12,254 nucleotides of DNA from assembly GCA_029259995.1 (NCBI GenBank), contig JAJDEC010000204.1, positions 1-12,254 of the forward strand, read 5' to 3'. A program made the position numbers and the translations under genes. The stretch comes from Phycisphaerae bacterium (GTDB lineage Bacteria > Planctomycetota > Phycisphaerae > UBA1845 > UTPLA1). Numbering within the stretch: the first letter of the stretch is position 1; each line of letters opens with the position of its first letter. This document shows, piece by piece, positions 1 through 6,586 of this stretch. The notes under the pieces are model-generated. The model searched no databases and was not told the origin of the DNA. It saw only the letters and a list, made by a program, of their open reading frames with translations.

Positions 1-213
1 ACTGCACGCGATCATCGCGATCCCACTCCTGAAGGGATGGGCCACCCGTCCGCGTCCTGCAATACTGCGTGCGAGCATTAGGTTCTATCTGACAGGGCGC
101 ATTTCCCCGCTCTGAAAGAGCGAAACAGGATAGCCCAGGGCAAGCGAAGCCCCAACGGGGCGAAGTGCAGCCCTGGGTTCATATCCAAAAAACAACCCAG
201 CCCTGAAAGGGCG
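1..213. repeat. Gene-free block of dispersed palindromic repeats
   Basis: No convincing gene lies here. Positions 108-122 form a perfect hairpin (6-bp stem, loop GAA). Positions 134-141 pair with 170-177 and enclose a second hairpin (149-153 with 157-161, loop AAC). Positions 200-204 pair with 208-212 around another GAA loop. The units CGCTCTGAAAGAGCG and GCCCTGAAAGGGC are variants of one pattern. A ten-base string, GATGGGCCAC (36-45), recurs at 10544-10553 inside the other repeat block of the window. Such palindromic intergenic units are common in planctomycete-like genomes; that statement is from memory, and the pairing is seen directly. The block begins one base after the last codon of the neighbouring minus-strand gene. 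Confidence 0.55.
187..212 (-). terminator. Possible terminator of the minus-strand cluster
   Basis: Read on the minus strand, the stop codon at 216-214 is followed at once by a GCCCT/AGGGC hairpin (212-200) and, seven bases later, by six T residues (192-187). A second, mutually exclusive stem (173-179 with 194-200) could also form. The gap between stem and T tract is longer than in a classical intrinsic terminator, and the hairpin belongs to a dispersed repeat, so a terminator role is only plausible. Confidence 0.35.
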
Positions 214-822
214 TTACTTACCTTCCTTCTGCGCATCATCCTTCAACGAATTCAACTCATTGCGCAGCGCATCAAGCTCATCGACATCCTTGGCATGTTC
301 CGCCTCGCTCTCCGCCTCGATCATTGCATCGATCTCCGCATCCGTGATCACTTCCGCCGGCGTGCTGGACACATCGCCCTCGGCCGAGCTTTCGATCGAC
401 TCAAGGAACATCGCCGTTCGTTCCTCCATGCTTTGCGACTGGGCCATCGCCTTCTCCCAGTCCATCTGTGTCTTGACGAGGTCCGTCGTGCCGAACATGC
501 GGCTGATCTCTTTCGCCATCGTGCCCATCGCCTCGGCGAAGTCGGTAGACGCCTCGGCCTGGCGCTTGATGATCAGGGCACTCTTCACGGCGAGCAGTTG
601 CCGCTCGAGGATCTTCTTCACAGTCGCCGTCTTCTTCAGCGAGTTGCGGATGAACTGGTATTGACCGTTGTCGCCGATCTCTTTCGCCCGCCGCGCGTTC
701 TTGATGAACTCGTCAGTGAACTTGTTCTGCTCGGCGATGGATTTCTCAATGCGCCGGATGCCCTGGCGGATCTTGATGTCGCGTTCGATGCGTCGTTCTT
801 CGGCGGATTTGAAAAGGCTCAT
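214..822 (-). CDS. ESCRT-III/Snf7-like coiled-coil protein with MIM1-like C-terminus
   Basis: A 202-residue, highly charged, mostly helical protein with no signal peptide or membrane segment. It begins MSLF followed by a basic stretch, like the short amphipathic N-terminus of CHMP proteins. Residues 8-90 are rich in Lys/Arg and would form the long helical hairpin. Residues 94-145 (FAEAMGTMAKEI, then MDWEKAM and MEERTAMFLESI) resemble the helix 3/4 region of CHMP2-type proteins. Residues 148-200 are acidic. Within these, 160-175 resemble helix 5, and 183-194 have leucines at 183, 186, 190 and 193 followed by Lys194, close to the MIM1 motif that binds MIT domains of Vps4. In ESCRT-III proteins the basic core binds membrane and polymerises while the acidic tail is autoinhibitory; that role is inferred here. 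It is the last gene of the cluster, 69 bp after the PspC-domain gene. A PspA/Vipp1-type relative or an unrelated coiled coil are the alternatives. Confidence 0.68.
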   Translation of the reverse strand: MSLFKSAEERRIERDIKIRQGIRRIEKSIAEQNKFTDEFIKNARRAKEIGDNGQYQFIRNSLKKTATVKKILERQLLAVKSALIIKRQAEASTDFAEAMGTMAKEISRMFGTTDLVKTQMDWEKAMAQSQSMEERTAMFLESIESSAEGDVSSTPAEVITDAEIDAMIEAESEAEHAKDVDELDALRNELNSLKDDAQKEGK

Positions 823-891
823 GGGAGTATCCAGTCAAGAGTATTGTGTGAAGCGTCCTGAGTGATGAAGTTCCATGTGTGAAGTCGCGAT

Positions 892-1083
892 CTATTCTTC
901 CGGCATGACGAACATGCAGATGATGTACACAAGAATACCCGGGAATGCGACGGACAGTACAGACACGAGAACAAAGATGATGCGCCCCACCGTCGGATCG
1001 ATTCCGAAGTATTCCGAAATACCGGCGACGACGCCGGAAATCATTCGATTGCTTCTGGACTTTCGCAGGATGCGCCCCGCCAT
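892..1083 (-). CDS. PspC-domain small membrane protein
   Basis: A 63-residue protein that is almost entirely a PspC domain. Residues 5-33 carry the family pattern (RKSRSNRMISGVVAGISEYF, then GIDPTVGR), and residues 34-60 form one hydrophobic membrane helix ending in the typical MPEE. PspC proteins of the phage-shock response sit in the inner membrane and contact PspA/PspB, sensing envelope stress. I chose the ATG at 1083 because a strong GGAGG lies 9 bases upstream, inside the last codons of the preceding gene; an in-frame start at 1140 would add 19 residues that do not belong to the domain. Only 4 bases separate it from the preceding stop codon, so the two genes are probably translationally coupled. 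Because PspA is itself an ESCRT-III relative, a PspC partner among Snf7-like genes makes sense. Confidence 0.88.
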   Translation of the reverse strand: MAGRILRKSRSNRMISGVVAGISEYFGIDPTVGRIIFVLVSVLSVAFPGILVYIICMFVMPEE

Positions 1084-1087
1084 GATG

Positions 1088-1969
1088 CTATTCCTCCGCC
1101 AGCAGCCGACGCGACGGACGGGGTTCGTCGTCGGCGTCATCTACTGGTTCGATATGCGTTTTGTCTGAGTCGTCGTTCTCGGCGACGGCCTCGTTCTCCT
1201 CATCGGCGTCGCTTGTGACGCTGTCTTCTTCGTCGATTTCAATCGCCTCCACGATTCGTTCAGTCGGAGGCGGCGCAGACTCCACGTTGTCCATCTGTGA
1301 ATCAGTCTCTGGGCGTTCCTCGATCGTCGGCGCCGCAGCGGTCGGTGTCGCGGCGTCTTCGACCATCGGCTCCGATTCAAAGCCATCGATATTGGGGACT
1401 TCCGTTTCCATGGCCTCGGCGCGCGTTACCGCGCGATTCTCGTTTCGCTCGATCAGAATCGCCTCGGTCGGATCGTCAGCCCGTCGATGCCGCTCGTCGG
1501 CGACAACTGGCGGCGGACGCAGCATCGGTCGCGCGCCGTCGCCGGCATCCGCAACGAATCGATAGCCGCAGCGACCGCAGTAGCGGGCAATGGGATTCGG
1601 AACGTTGTTGCCGCAACTGGTGCAGATCGGCGGGCAGGCCGGTTCATAGGCGCGATCGTCATTCAGATAGGCCTGCAATTCGTAAGCGAGCCGGACACTT
1701 TCGTTGTGATCGCCGAACGTGATTTTGAGGCGCGCCGCGCCGCCGCGCTTCCGCTTGATATCGACGTCGATGCGCGGCATGACCGGCGTATCCATGACAG
1801 TCGCCCAGAAGCCGCGCTTATTGATGTCGTCCCGGATGCGATTGGGGACTTCGATGCGAAGGCCCTCGAGATACCAGGGATCCGTCAGGCGATAGCCGCG
1901 TCGCGCGCAGAACTGGACGAGCGCTTCCCTGACGTCGTCCTTGGTGCGTTTGATAGTGACTTCGATCAT
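1088..1969 (-). CDS. Zinc-ribbon protein with long acidic tail, unknown function
   Basis: A 293-residue protein I cannot assign to a family. Residues 1-105 look like a compact alpha+beta domain (opening MIEVTIKRTKDDVREALVQF). Residues 116-134 are a zinc ribbon with C116, C119, C131 and C134. Residues 140-293 are rich in Glu, Asp, Pro, Ala and Thr and are probably disordered. There is no signal peptide or membrane helix, so it should be cytosolic. It starts 18 bp after the preceding Snf7-like gene and ends 4 bp before the PspC-domain gene, so it is embedded in the ESCRT-III/Psp-like cluster and is probably co-transcribed. An adaptor role, with the acidic tail contacting the basic cores of the coiled-coil proteins, is speculation. 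No good ribosome-binding site is visible before the ATG at 1969, but the N-terminal domain needs most of the frame. Confidence 0.8.
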   Translation of the reverse strand: MIEVTIKRTKDDVREALVQFCARRGYRLTDPWYLEGLRIEVPNRIRDDINKRGFWATVMDTPVMPRIDVDIKRKRGGAARLKITFGDHNESVRLAYELQAYLNDDRAYEPACPPICTSCGNNVPNPIARYCGRCGYRFVADAGDGARPMLRPPPVVADERHRRADDPTEAILIERNENRAVTRAEAMETEVPNIDGFESEPMVEDAATPTAAAPTIEERPETDSQMDNVESAPPPTERIVEAIEIDEEDSVTSDADEENEAVAENDDSDKTHIEPVDDADDEPRPSRRLLAEE

Positions 1970-1987
1970 GACGTTTCCGAGTCGAGG

Positions 1988-2587
1988 CTAGTCCGCCGCC
2001 TGGTGCCGTTCGCGCACGCGGCGTTCCGCTTCGTCAAATGCTTCGTTGTCGTCCTTGATCAATCCCGTGTCCATCTGCTCCCAGATGTCCATGACCTGCT
2101 GGCTGCCCGGCGTGAGTGAGCTCTCGCCCTCGTCGAGTGTGCCCTGCAACATGCCGTCGAGGCGTTCCTGGTAGATCTCCGAAGTGATCTTGTCGTTCTC
2201 GATCAGCTTTTCGAGGGAGACAAGATCCTTCTCGCTGATCATGCCGAGCTTGCTGCCGCGGGCCTGGGCGCGATCGACGTTTTCCTTGAGCATCCGCATC
2301 CGCGTGACAGTCAGCGCCTCTTTGCTGCGAATATTCAACTGGCGCGATGCCATGAATTGTTCAGTCGTCCGCAAATCGAATTCCTGGGCCATCACGCGGC
2401 GGACTTCGGGCGATTTCTCAATCTTTCCCTTCTCGAAAATCTTCTGTTTCTGATCCGCGAGCTGGCTGATCCGCTTGATGAGCTGATCGCGATCGCGCTG
2501 GAGCAGTAGTTCCTGCTTGCGCAATTCGGATCGCGTCATCTCGGAGAGGGACTTGTTCTTCTGTGTCAGCCAGTCAAATAGACCCAT
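1988..2587 (-). CDS. Second ESCRT-III/PspA-like coiled-coil protein
   Basis: A 199-residue soluble helical protein starting MGLFDWL, an amphipathic opening like that of CHMP3 (MGLFGK). Residues 20-54 and 60-110 would form a long basic helical hairpin (SELRKQELLLQRDRDQLIKR, and later the RMRMLKENVDRAQAR stretch). Residues 117-152 form a further helix (ISEKDLVSLEKLIE). Residues 161-175 (GSQQVMDIWEQM) resemble the small packing helix near the C-terminus of Snf7 proteins, and the last 20 residues are charged. The order of basic hairpin, then acidic helices, fits the Snf7/PspA fold, but the sequence is more divergent than its two neighbours and no clear MIM motif is visible. It lies 131 bp after the 472-aa gene and 18 bp before the zinc-ribbon gene. 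A generic coiled coil is the alternative. Confidence 0.62.
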   Translation of the reverse strand: MGLFDWLTQKNKSLSEMTRSELRKQELLLQRDRDQLIKRISQLADQKQKIFEKGKIEKSPEVRRVMAQEFDLRTTEQFMASRQLNIRSKEALTVTRMRMLKENVDRAQARGSKLGMISEKDLVSLEKLIENDKITSEIYQERLDGMLQGTLDEGESSLTPGSQQVMDIWEQMDTGLIKDDNEAFDEAERRVRERHQAAD

Positions 2588-2718
2588 GTCAAAATCACCA
2601 TTCTGTCGGGGCGACTGTCGTCAGATACGTACTCATCATTTGCTTGGCGGCGCCCGAAACAGGCGACCGGCGGCATCGGACGGACGTCATTCCGGATTCA
2701 GACGTCCTGTGGCGCCGA
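2588..2718 (-). other. 131-bp spacer between two Snf7-like genes
   Basis: No gene is supported here. The spacer contains two imperfectly matching GACGTC-type words (near 2687 and 2701) but no convincing promoter, terminator or T tract on the minus strand. Its length would permit an internal promoter for the downstream four genes, which I cannot demonstrate. Confidence 0.4.
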
Positions 2719-4137
2719 CTATTCCGCCTGGGCGTTGCGAGATTTCTGTTCGGCCGATGGTTCGGACGACGACTTCGATCGCTCGGCGTCGCTTCGGGCC
2801 GCGGCGCTGTCGGCCTTTTCCGCCGGTGCATCAGACGCCTCAAACTCCGCCAGAATGTCCGCCTGCGTATCTGACAATGCCGATTCGGCCATGCCGACTT
2901 CGAGGCTGCTGACCAGATCGTCGCTCGCATTCAACTGTTCGAGCATCTCCTCGGCGCCGACGGCTGCCTCCGCCAGTTCGTCGCTCGACGGCAATTCTGC
3001 CATCGAGCCCGTCTGGGACATTTCCAGATTATGAATGTGCGTGCTGATGATGTTTATCTGTTTGCTCAACATCGAGGCCGTTGTGTTGAACCGCTGGATA
3101 TCCTTGCGGAGTCTTTCGATCTGTCCCGCAAGGCGAATGCGCGTCACTTTGGAACTGGACGCCTTACCCTCTTCAACCAGCTTCGCTTCCTTCTTCTCCA
3201 GCGCGCCGATGTCCTCGTACATCTGATCCAACCGGCTCGACAGCGCCGCTCGGCGCTCGGCCAGCACGTTGATCTTGTTCGTCTCGTCGCCATCCTTGGA
3301 GAACAGGCTCCGGATCCATTCTGTGATCGACATCGACTTGTCCTCCTCGTAGGACGCGGACGCTACGCCGCGAAAGAGCGTTGCGACGCCCGATTTCTTC
3401 GACACATGCAATTCCGGGACTTCGTGCGCAATCTGCTCGAACGCGTTCGCGATCAGCGGTACGGGCAATCCCATTTCCTTCGCGAGCGAATCCGCCGACA
3501 AACTCCCCGTCAGCAGATCGGCGCTGCGCGACTTGATCTCCTTCTTGACGCGGCCGAGTTTCGCCATGACGTCTTCGGGATCGAACAGCTTGATCAGCCG
3601 TCGATCGAGATTCGGATCGGCCGCTTCGACGCGCCATCCACCGTCGCCTCTCGGTTCGATCAGAATGAGCTTGACGTTGCCCATTTCGGGCGGGCTGTCC
3701 CAGACGTCTTTCTCAAACCCGCTCGGCGCACAGACGCCGATCAGATGCGGCGCGCCGGCGTTCGTGATCAGGCCGCTGACGTATTCAACGAGTTGAGCGC
3801 GGGAAACAGGCAATTGTTCGTCCGGCGCATCGAGCAGATCCTGCGTCGGCGCCAGGACGCCTGCGATCGTCACACTTCGTACGCGATTCCAGAAGAACCA
3901 GCGTCGTTCGTAGCCTCGGACAGTGACGCTCTGGTTGTGCGGCAGCCGATTGAATTGATCCCGATCGTAAACCCGGCGATCCGCCATCACGGCGCGGATC
4001 TTCTCGGCCTGATCGCGATCCTCGCGCTTGAATTGCGTTCCACTGACGATCCGGCCGCCGGCCGTGCGCAGATTTCCGCTGACGCCCGCCAGATAGGCCG
4101 ACTCAGTCTCCTTGGCATGTGAAATCGCGTCGCTCAT
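2719..4137 (-). CDS. CHMP7-like protein: alpha/beta domain, winged helix, Snf7-like coiled coil
   Basis: A 472-residue protein with three parts. Residues 40-185 look like an alpha/beta domain of unknown type (strands around 88-95, 130-136 and 154-160). Residues 205-258 fit a winged helix: a helix-turn-helix (SADSLAKEMGLPVPLIANAF) followed by a beta wing (HVSKKSGVATLFRG). Residues 268-435 begin with an amphipathic segment (MSITEWIRSLF), then a basic helical hairpin (about 290-372) and acidic helices ending ADILAEFE, close to the Snf7/CHMP pattern. The last 35 residues are low-complexity Ser/Ala/Glu. Winged helix followed by Snf7 is the order seen in eukaryotic CHMP7. No signal peptide or clear membrane helix is present. 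As first gene of the 4137-214 group, it may nucleate assembly of the two smaller Snf7-like proteins; this is inference. The Snf7 half is more secure than the N-terminal domain. A weak GGATG is the only ribosome-site candidate. Confidence 0.66.
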   Translation of the reverse strand: MSDAISHAKETESAYLAGVSGNLRTAGGRIVSGTQFKREDRDQAEKIRAVMADRRVYDRDQFNRLPHNQSVTVRGYERRWFFWNRVRSVTIAGVLAPTQDLLDAPDEQLPVSRAQLVEYVSGLITNAGAPHLIGVCAPSGFEKDVWDSPPEMGNVKLILIEPRGDGGWRVEAADPNLDRRLIKLFDPEDVMAKLGRVKKEIKSRSADLLTGSLSADSLAKEMGLPVPLIANAFEQIAHEVPELHVSKKSGVATLFRGVASASYEEDKSMSITEWIRSLFSKDGDETNKINVLAERRAALSSRLDQMYEDIGALEKKEAKLVEEGKASSSKVTRIRLAGQIERLRKDIQRFNTTASMLSKQINIISTHIHNLEMSQTGSMAELPSSDELAEAAVGAEEMLEQLNASDDLVSSLEVGMAESALSDTQADILAEFEASDAPAEKADSAAARSDAERSKSSSEPSAEQKSRNAQAE

Positions 4138-4410
4138 GCGTCATCCACAATCGTCTGCGTCCTCAAGAACGGGCGTGAGCACCCTGTCTCATAGACGCAA
4201 TATCCGCGCCGCCCGTACCGTCTTCTCAGACGAATCGGGCGCAACTACTTACACCACGGTATTGTACAACAACGCGAAGATATCCGCGCGGCTTTCGGAC
4301 GTTTGCGACGGCACAGGCCGACGGCCGCCCGGCCAGATCGACTCTCGGCCCTCAAATCCACATTCGGCTGCCAGAGTGCCGTCCTGTCGGTTGATTCTTC
4401 GAGTGATTTT
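4138..4410 (-). promoter_or_regulatory. 273-bp gene-free spacer, probable promoter region of the ESCRT-III-like group
   Basis: No gene is supported here. Being the longest spacer in the minus-strand series, it is the natural place for a promoter driving the 4137-214 genes. On the minus strand a TACAAT hexamer (4267-4262) and a TAAGTA hexamer preceded by TTGTTG are possible -10/-35 elements, but neither has a convincing partner at 17 bp. A GC-rich inverted region (about 4318-4335) could form a hairpin behind the zinc-finger gene without a T tract. The promoter role rests mainly on position. Confidence 0.3.
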
Positions 4411-4719
4411 CTAATCCGGTTCGGCGTTCCCGTTCTCGACCCGATACGTATGTCCGCGCGTCGCGCCGCAGCGACCGCAATACTGGGCGCCTGCCGCATT
4501 CTGCCTGCGACAGTTGGGCTTCAGACAGGTCCAGGCGCTGACGGTATACGTCGGTGCCGATGTGCTCGCTGGTTGATAGGGATACTGTGGATATGCCGGA
4601 TCGAAGTTCTCGGCTAACTCGCGACGGGCGTGCGATCGTCGCCCCGCCCAACGAATGAGCAGAATCGTGGGGACCACAATCATAACCATGGCCCAGCCGC
4701 CGCCGCCGACGATGCACAT
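4411..4719 (-). CDS. One-helix membrane protein with RanBP2/NZF-pattern zinc finger
   Basis: A 102-residue protein. Residues 7-23 form a hydrophobic N-terminal helix followed by basic residues (RWAGRRSHARR), so the rest probably faces the cytosol. Residues 40-60 are a Pro/Tyr/Ser linker. Residues 63-84 match the RanBP2-type consensus exactly: W63, C65, four residues, C70, three residues, N74, six residues, C81, two residues, C84. In eukaryotes this finger binds ubiquitin (Npl4, Vps36) or RNA; in bacteria its ligand is mostly unknown, and convergence of simple zinc ribbons is possible. The ATG at 4719 lies 3 bases after the kinase stop codon and is preceded by GGGAGG in the end of the kinase gene, so expression is coupled to the kinase. 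It may anchor or report to that kinase at the membrane. Confidence 0.78.
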   Translation of the reverse strand: MCIVGGGGWAMVMIVVPTILLIRWAGRRSHARRELAENFDPAYPQYPYQPASTSAPTYTVSAWTCLKPNCRRQNAAGAQYCGRCGATRGHTYRVENGNAEPD

Positions 4720-4722
4720 GGC

Positions 4723-5811
4723 TTAGACCCTCCCTGTCTCGGGCAGCGGCGTACCGCAGAAAATGCAGAATCGATCGTCGGCCGCGGGATAGCCGTGGCA
4801 GTTGGTGCATTTTCGCGGATGCCTGACGACCTGCTCGCCGCACATGATGCAGAAGTTGTCATCGCGCTCGATCCGCGTCTGGCACTTCGGGCATCGTGTC
4901 GGAATCGCCGAACCGGATGCTGGGATCGCTGGCGGGCGCGCCGGCGCATCGGCATATGCCTTCGCCACGGCGACGCGCGGTGGGATACTGGTCGATTCGA
5001 TTTCCCGGAGCACTTCCGTTGCATTGCTGAATCGCCGATCGCGGCGCGTATAGAGCCGCGAATAGACGCGATCCACCCAGGAGGGCAGGCCATCACGGAT
5101 GTGCGAAGGCATGTCGCCGCCGCTGGGGCGTTCACCGCAGATCAATTCAAAGAGCACAATCCCCACGGAATACAGATCGCTTCGGCCGTCCAGCGACGCA
5201 TCGCCGTCGCGCTGTTCGGGCGACATATAGGCCAGCGTGCCCGAGATGCTCTTGCCCTCTTCCGAAACCAGGCTGCCCGACTGCATGATGCTGTGCGTCG
5301 TGATCTCGCCGGCTTTGCCAAGACCGAAGTCGGTGACCTTGACGTCCTCGATCGTGATCGATTCGGCCGGCTTCTGGCCGCCGCCGTGAATCAGGATATT
5401 GGCGGGCTTGATGTCGCGATGGACAACGTTGTTCTGATGCGCGATCTCCAGCGCCTGAAGGATGCCGACGGCGATATTCTGCGCCGTGCGAATCGGAAGG
5501 CCCGCCTTGTGGGCGTCGATGAGTTCACGAAGTGAAGAACCCTCTACGAACTCCATGACGAAATACGGGATATCAGCATAGGGATCAAGACCGATGGCGC
5601 GAACGATGTTCGTATGCCGCAGGCCGTGGATCGCCGTGCCTTCTTTCTGAAGGTTGCGAACGTACTGGCCGTCCGTCGGGATCTTGATGGCGACGAGCTG
5701 ATCTTTCCAGATGTGATGATGGGCCTTCCACACCTGCCCGAAACTGCCGGCGCCGACCACTTCGATCAGGACGTATTCGCTGATCCGATTTCCCGCCTTC
5801 GGCCCGCTCAT
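4723..5811 (-). CDS. Cytosolic Ser/Thr protein kinase with two C-terminal zinc ribbons
   Basis: A 362-residue Hanks-type (PknB-like) kinase that transfers phosphate from ATP to Ser/Thr of target proteins. Numbered from the chosen start, it shows the glycine loop GAGSFGQV (20-27), Lys43 of VAIK, the catalytic loop HRDIKPANIL with Asp133 and Asn138, DFG (161-163), SPE (197-199) and the DLYSVGIVLFEL helix. All key catalytic residues are present. Instead of a membrane helix and PASTA repeats it ends in two zinc ribbons (C307, C310, C321, C324 and C335, C338, C349, C352). I chose the ATG at 5811 because GTGAG precedes it at a suitable distance and the kinase fold starts soon after; an upstream ATG at 5874 lacks a ribosome site and adds 21 residues with atypical codons. 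It is coupled to the zinc-finger membrane gene. Substrates are unknown; the nearby Snf7-like proteins are candidates. Confidence 0.93.
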   Translation of the reverse strand: MSGPKAGNRISEYVLIEVVGAGSFGQVWKAHHHIWKDQLVAIKIPTDGQYVRNLQKEGTAIHGLRHTNIVRAIGLDPYADIPYFVMEFVEGSSLRELIDAHKAGLPIRTAQNIAVGILQALEIAHQNNVVHRDIKPANILIHGGGQKPAESITIEDVKVTDFGLGKAGEITTHSIMQSGSLVSEEGKSISGTLAYMSPEQRDGDASLDGRSDLYSVGIVLFELICGERPSGGDMPSHIRDGLPSWVDRVYSRLYTRRDRRFSNATEVLREIESTSIPPRVAVAKAYADAPARPPAIPASGSAIPTRCPKCQTRIERDDNFCIMCGEQVVRHPRKCTNCHGYPAADDRFCIFCGTPLPETGRV

Positions 5812-5932
5812 TGCGCTCTCACTTTCGTCCGTCACGATTCCATCTAGTCGAATGGATTGATTGCATTCCAGCACTGGTAGGGCCAGCCCCCATCGCCATA
5901 TCTACGCCCGATCGGCCGGGAAGTTCCACATT

Positions 5933-6361
5933 TCAGCGATCGGCGTTTCTAGCAAGTGACTCACAGATGACAAAATTGTAGGCCCCGGCCGCAGCGAATC
6001 CAAGAATCAGCACGAACCACGAGAACCCGCTCTTGTCGCCCCAATCACCCAGCCAAAACGCCAGAATCATGTCAATGACGCATAAGACGCCGATGACGCC
6101 GACGCTGACCGCCGCTGCCCCGCGCTCCGAATTCAGATTCGCCTGGAACCCGAGCAGCGGCTTCATGAAGAAGAAACTCGTCCAGGGCAATGCCGCCACA
6201 AGCACGATCCAGAAGAGAATGAGCTTGACGACAACGCCGAATGCCTTGACGTCGTCCCAGTTCTTGTAGCACCACCAGCCGCCCGCGAGCATTGCGAGCG
6301 TGATCAGGACGCTCGCCACTTTGGCCCCGACGAATTTTCCGATTTCAGCAAGAACTGGCAC
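5933..6361 (-). CDS. Small four-helix integral membrane protein, unknown function
   Basis: A 142-residue hydrophobic protein with four likely membrane helices at about 14-31, 42-64, 83-104 and 112-131. I do not recognise a family and see no catalytic motif. The start is placed at the GTG at 6361 because a strong GGAGG lies six bases upstream; an ATG at 6469 would add 36 residues (basic, Cys- and Arg-rich) that look like translated promoter region and would overlap the divergent efp promoter. It ends 121 bp before the kinase start, so it may be co-transcribed with the kinase, but that gap is also large enough for a separate promoter. The frame is intact and the membrane pattern is clear; function is unknown. 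Confidence 0.72.
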   Translation of the reverse strand: MPVLAEIGKFVGAKVASVLITLAMLAGGWWCYKNWDDVKAFGVVVKLILFWIVLVAALPWTSFFFMKPLLGFQANLNSERGAAAVSVGVIGVLCVIDMILAFWLGDWGDKSGFSWFVLILGFAAAGAYNFVICESLARNADR

Positions 6362-6586
6362 AAGGCACCTCCACGCGTCTCTGTTGCCAATATACAGCCG
6401 GATATTCGGACGCGCGACTATACATTTCACCAGAGTCTGTAACCGACGGCCCCATCTTGACGCAATCACGTCGGCTGAGGATACTTAACACACGGTTTTC
6501 CAGAATGTTAACGGGAATTTGTCGCCACGCCGAGTCATGCGTGCGCGTCACGAGACGACGAGACAAGCAACTTAGGATAAACACCG
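6362..6586. promoter_or_regulatory. Divergent control region between membrane gene and efp
   Basis: This intergenic stretch separates a minus-strand gene from plus-strand efp and must hold promoters in both directions. The efp promoter is described separately. On the minus strand TATAGT (6422-6417) and TATATT upstream of the GTG at 6361 are AT-rich -10 candidates in otherwise GC-rich DNA, but neither has a good -35 partner. Confidence 0.45.
6457..6485 (+). promoter_or_regulatory. Sigma70-like promoter of efp
   Basis: TTGACG (6457-6462) is separated by 17 bases from GATACT (6480-6485), a near-consensus sigma70 arrangement. Transcription would start near 6492 and give a leader of about 95 bases before the efp ATG. 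I saw no other -35/-10 pair of similar quality in this spacer. Confidence 0.6.

Noticed and set aside
3031..4122. 363-codon open frame on the plus strand opposite the CHMP7-like gene
   Set aside because: Arg-rich translation without motifs; the minus-strand reading has coherent domains and operon context.
5812..5874. Upstream ATG extending the kinase by 21 residues
   Set aside because: No ribosome site before it, atypical codons in the added part, and a better-placed start at 5811 just before the kinase fold.
6362..6469. Upstream ATG extending the four-helix membrane protein by 36 residues
   Set aside because: The GTG at 6361 has a strong GGAGG site, while the extension would run through the divergent promoter region and overlap the efp -35 element.
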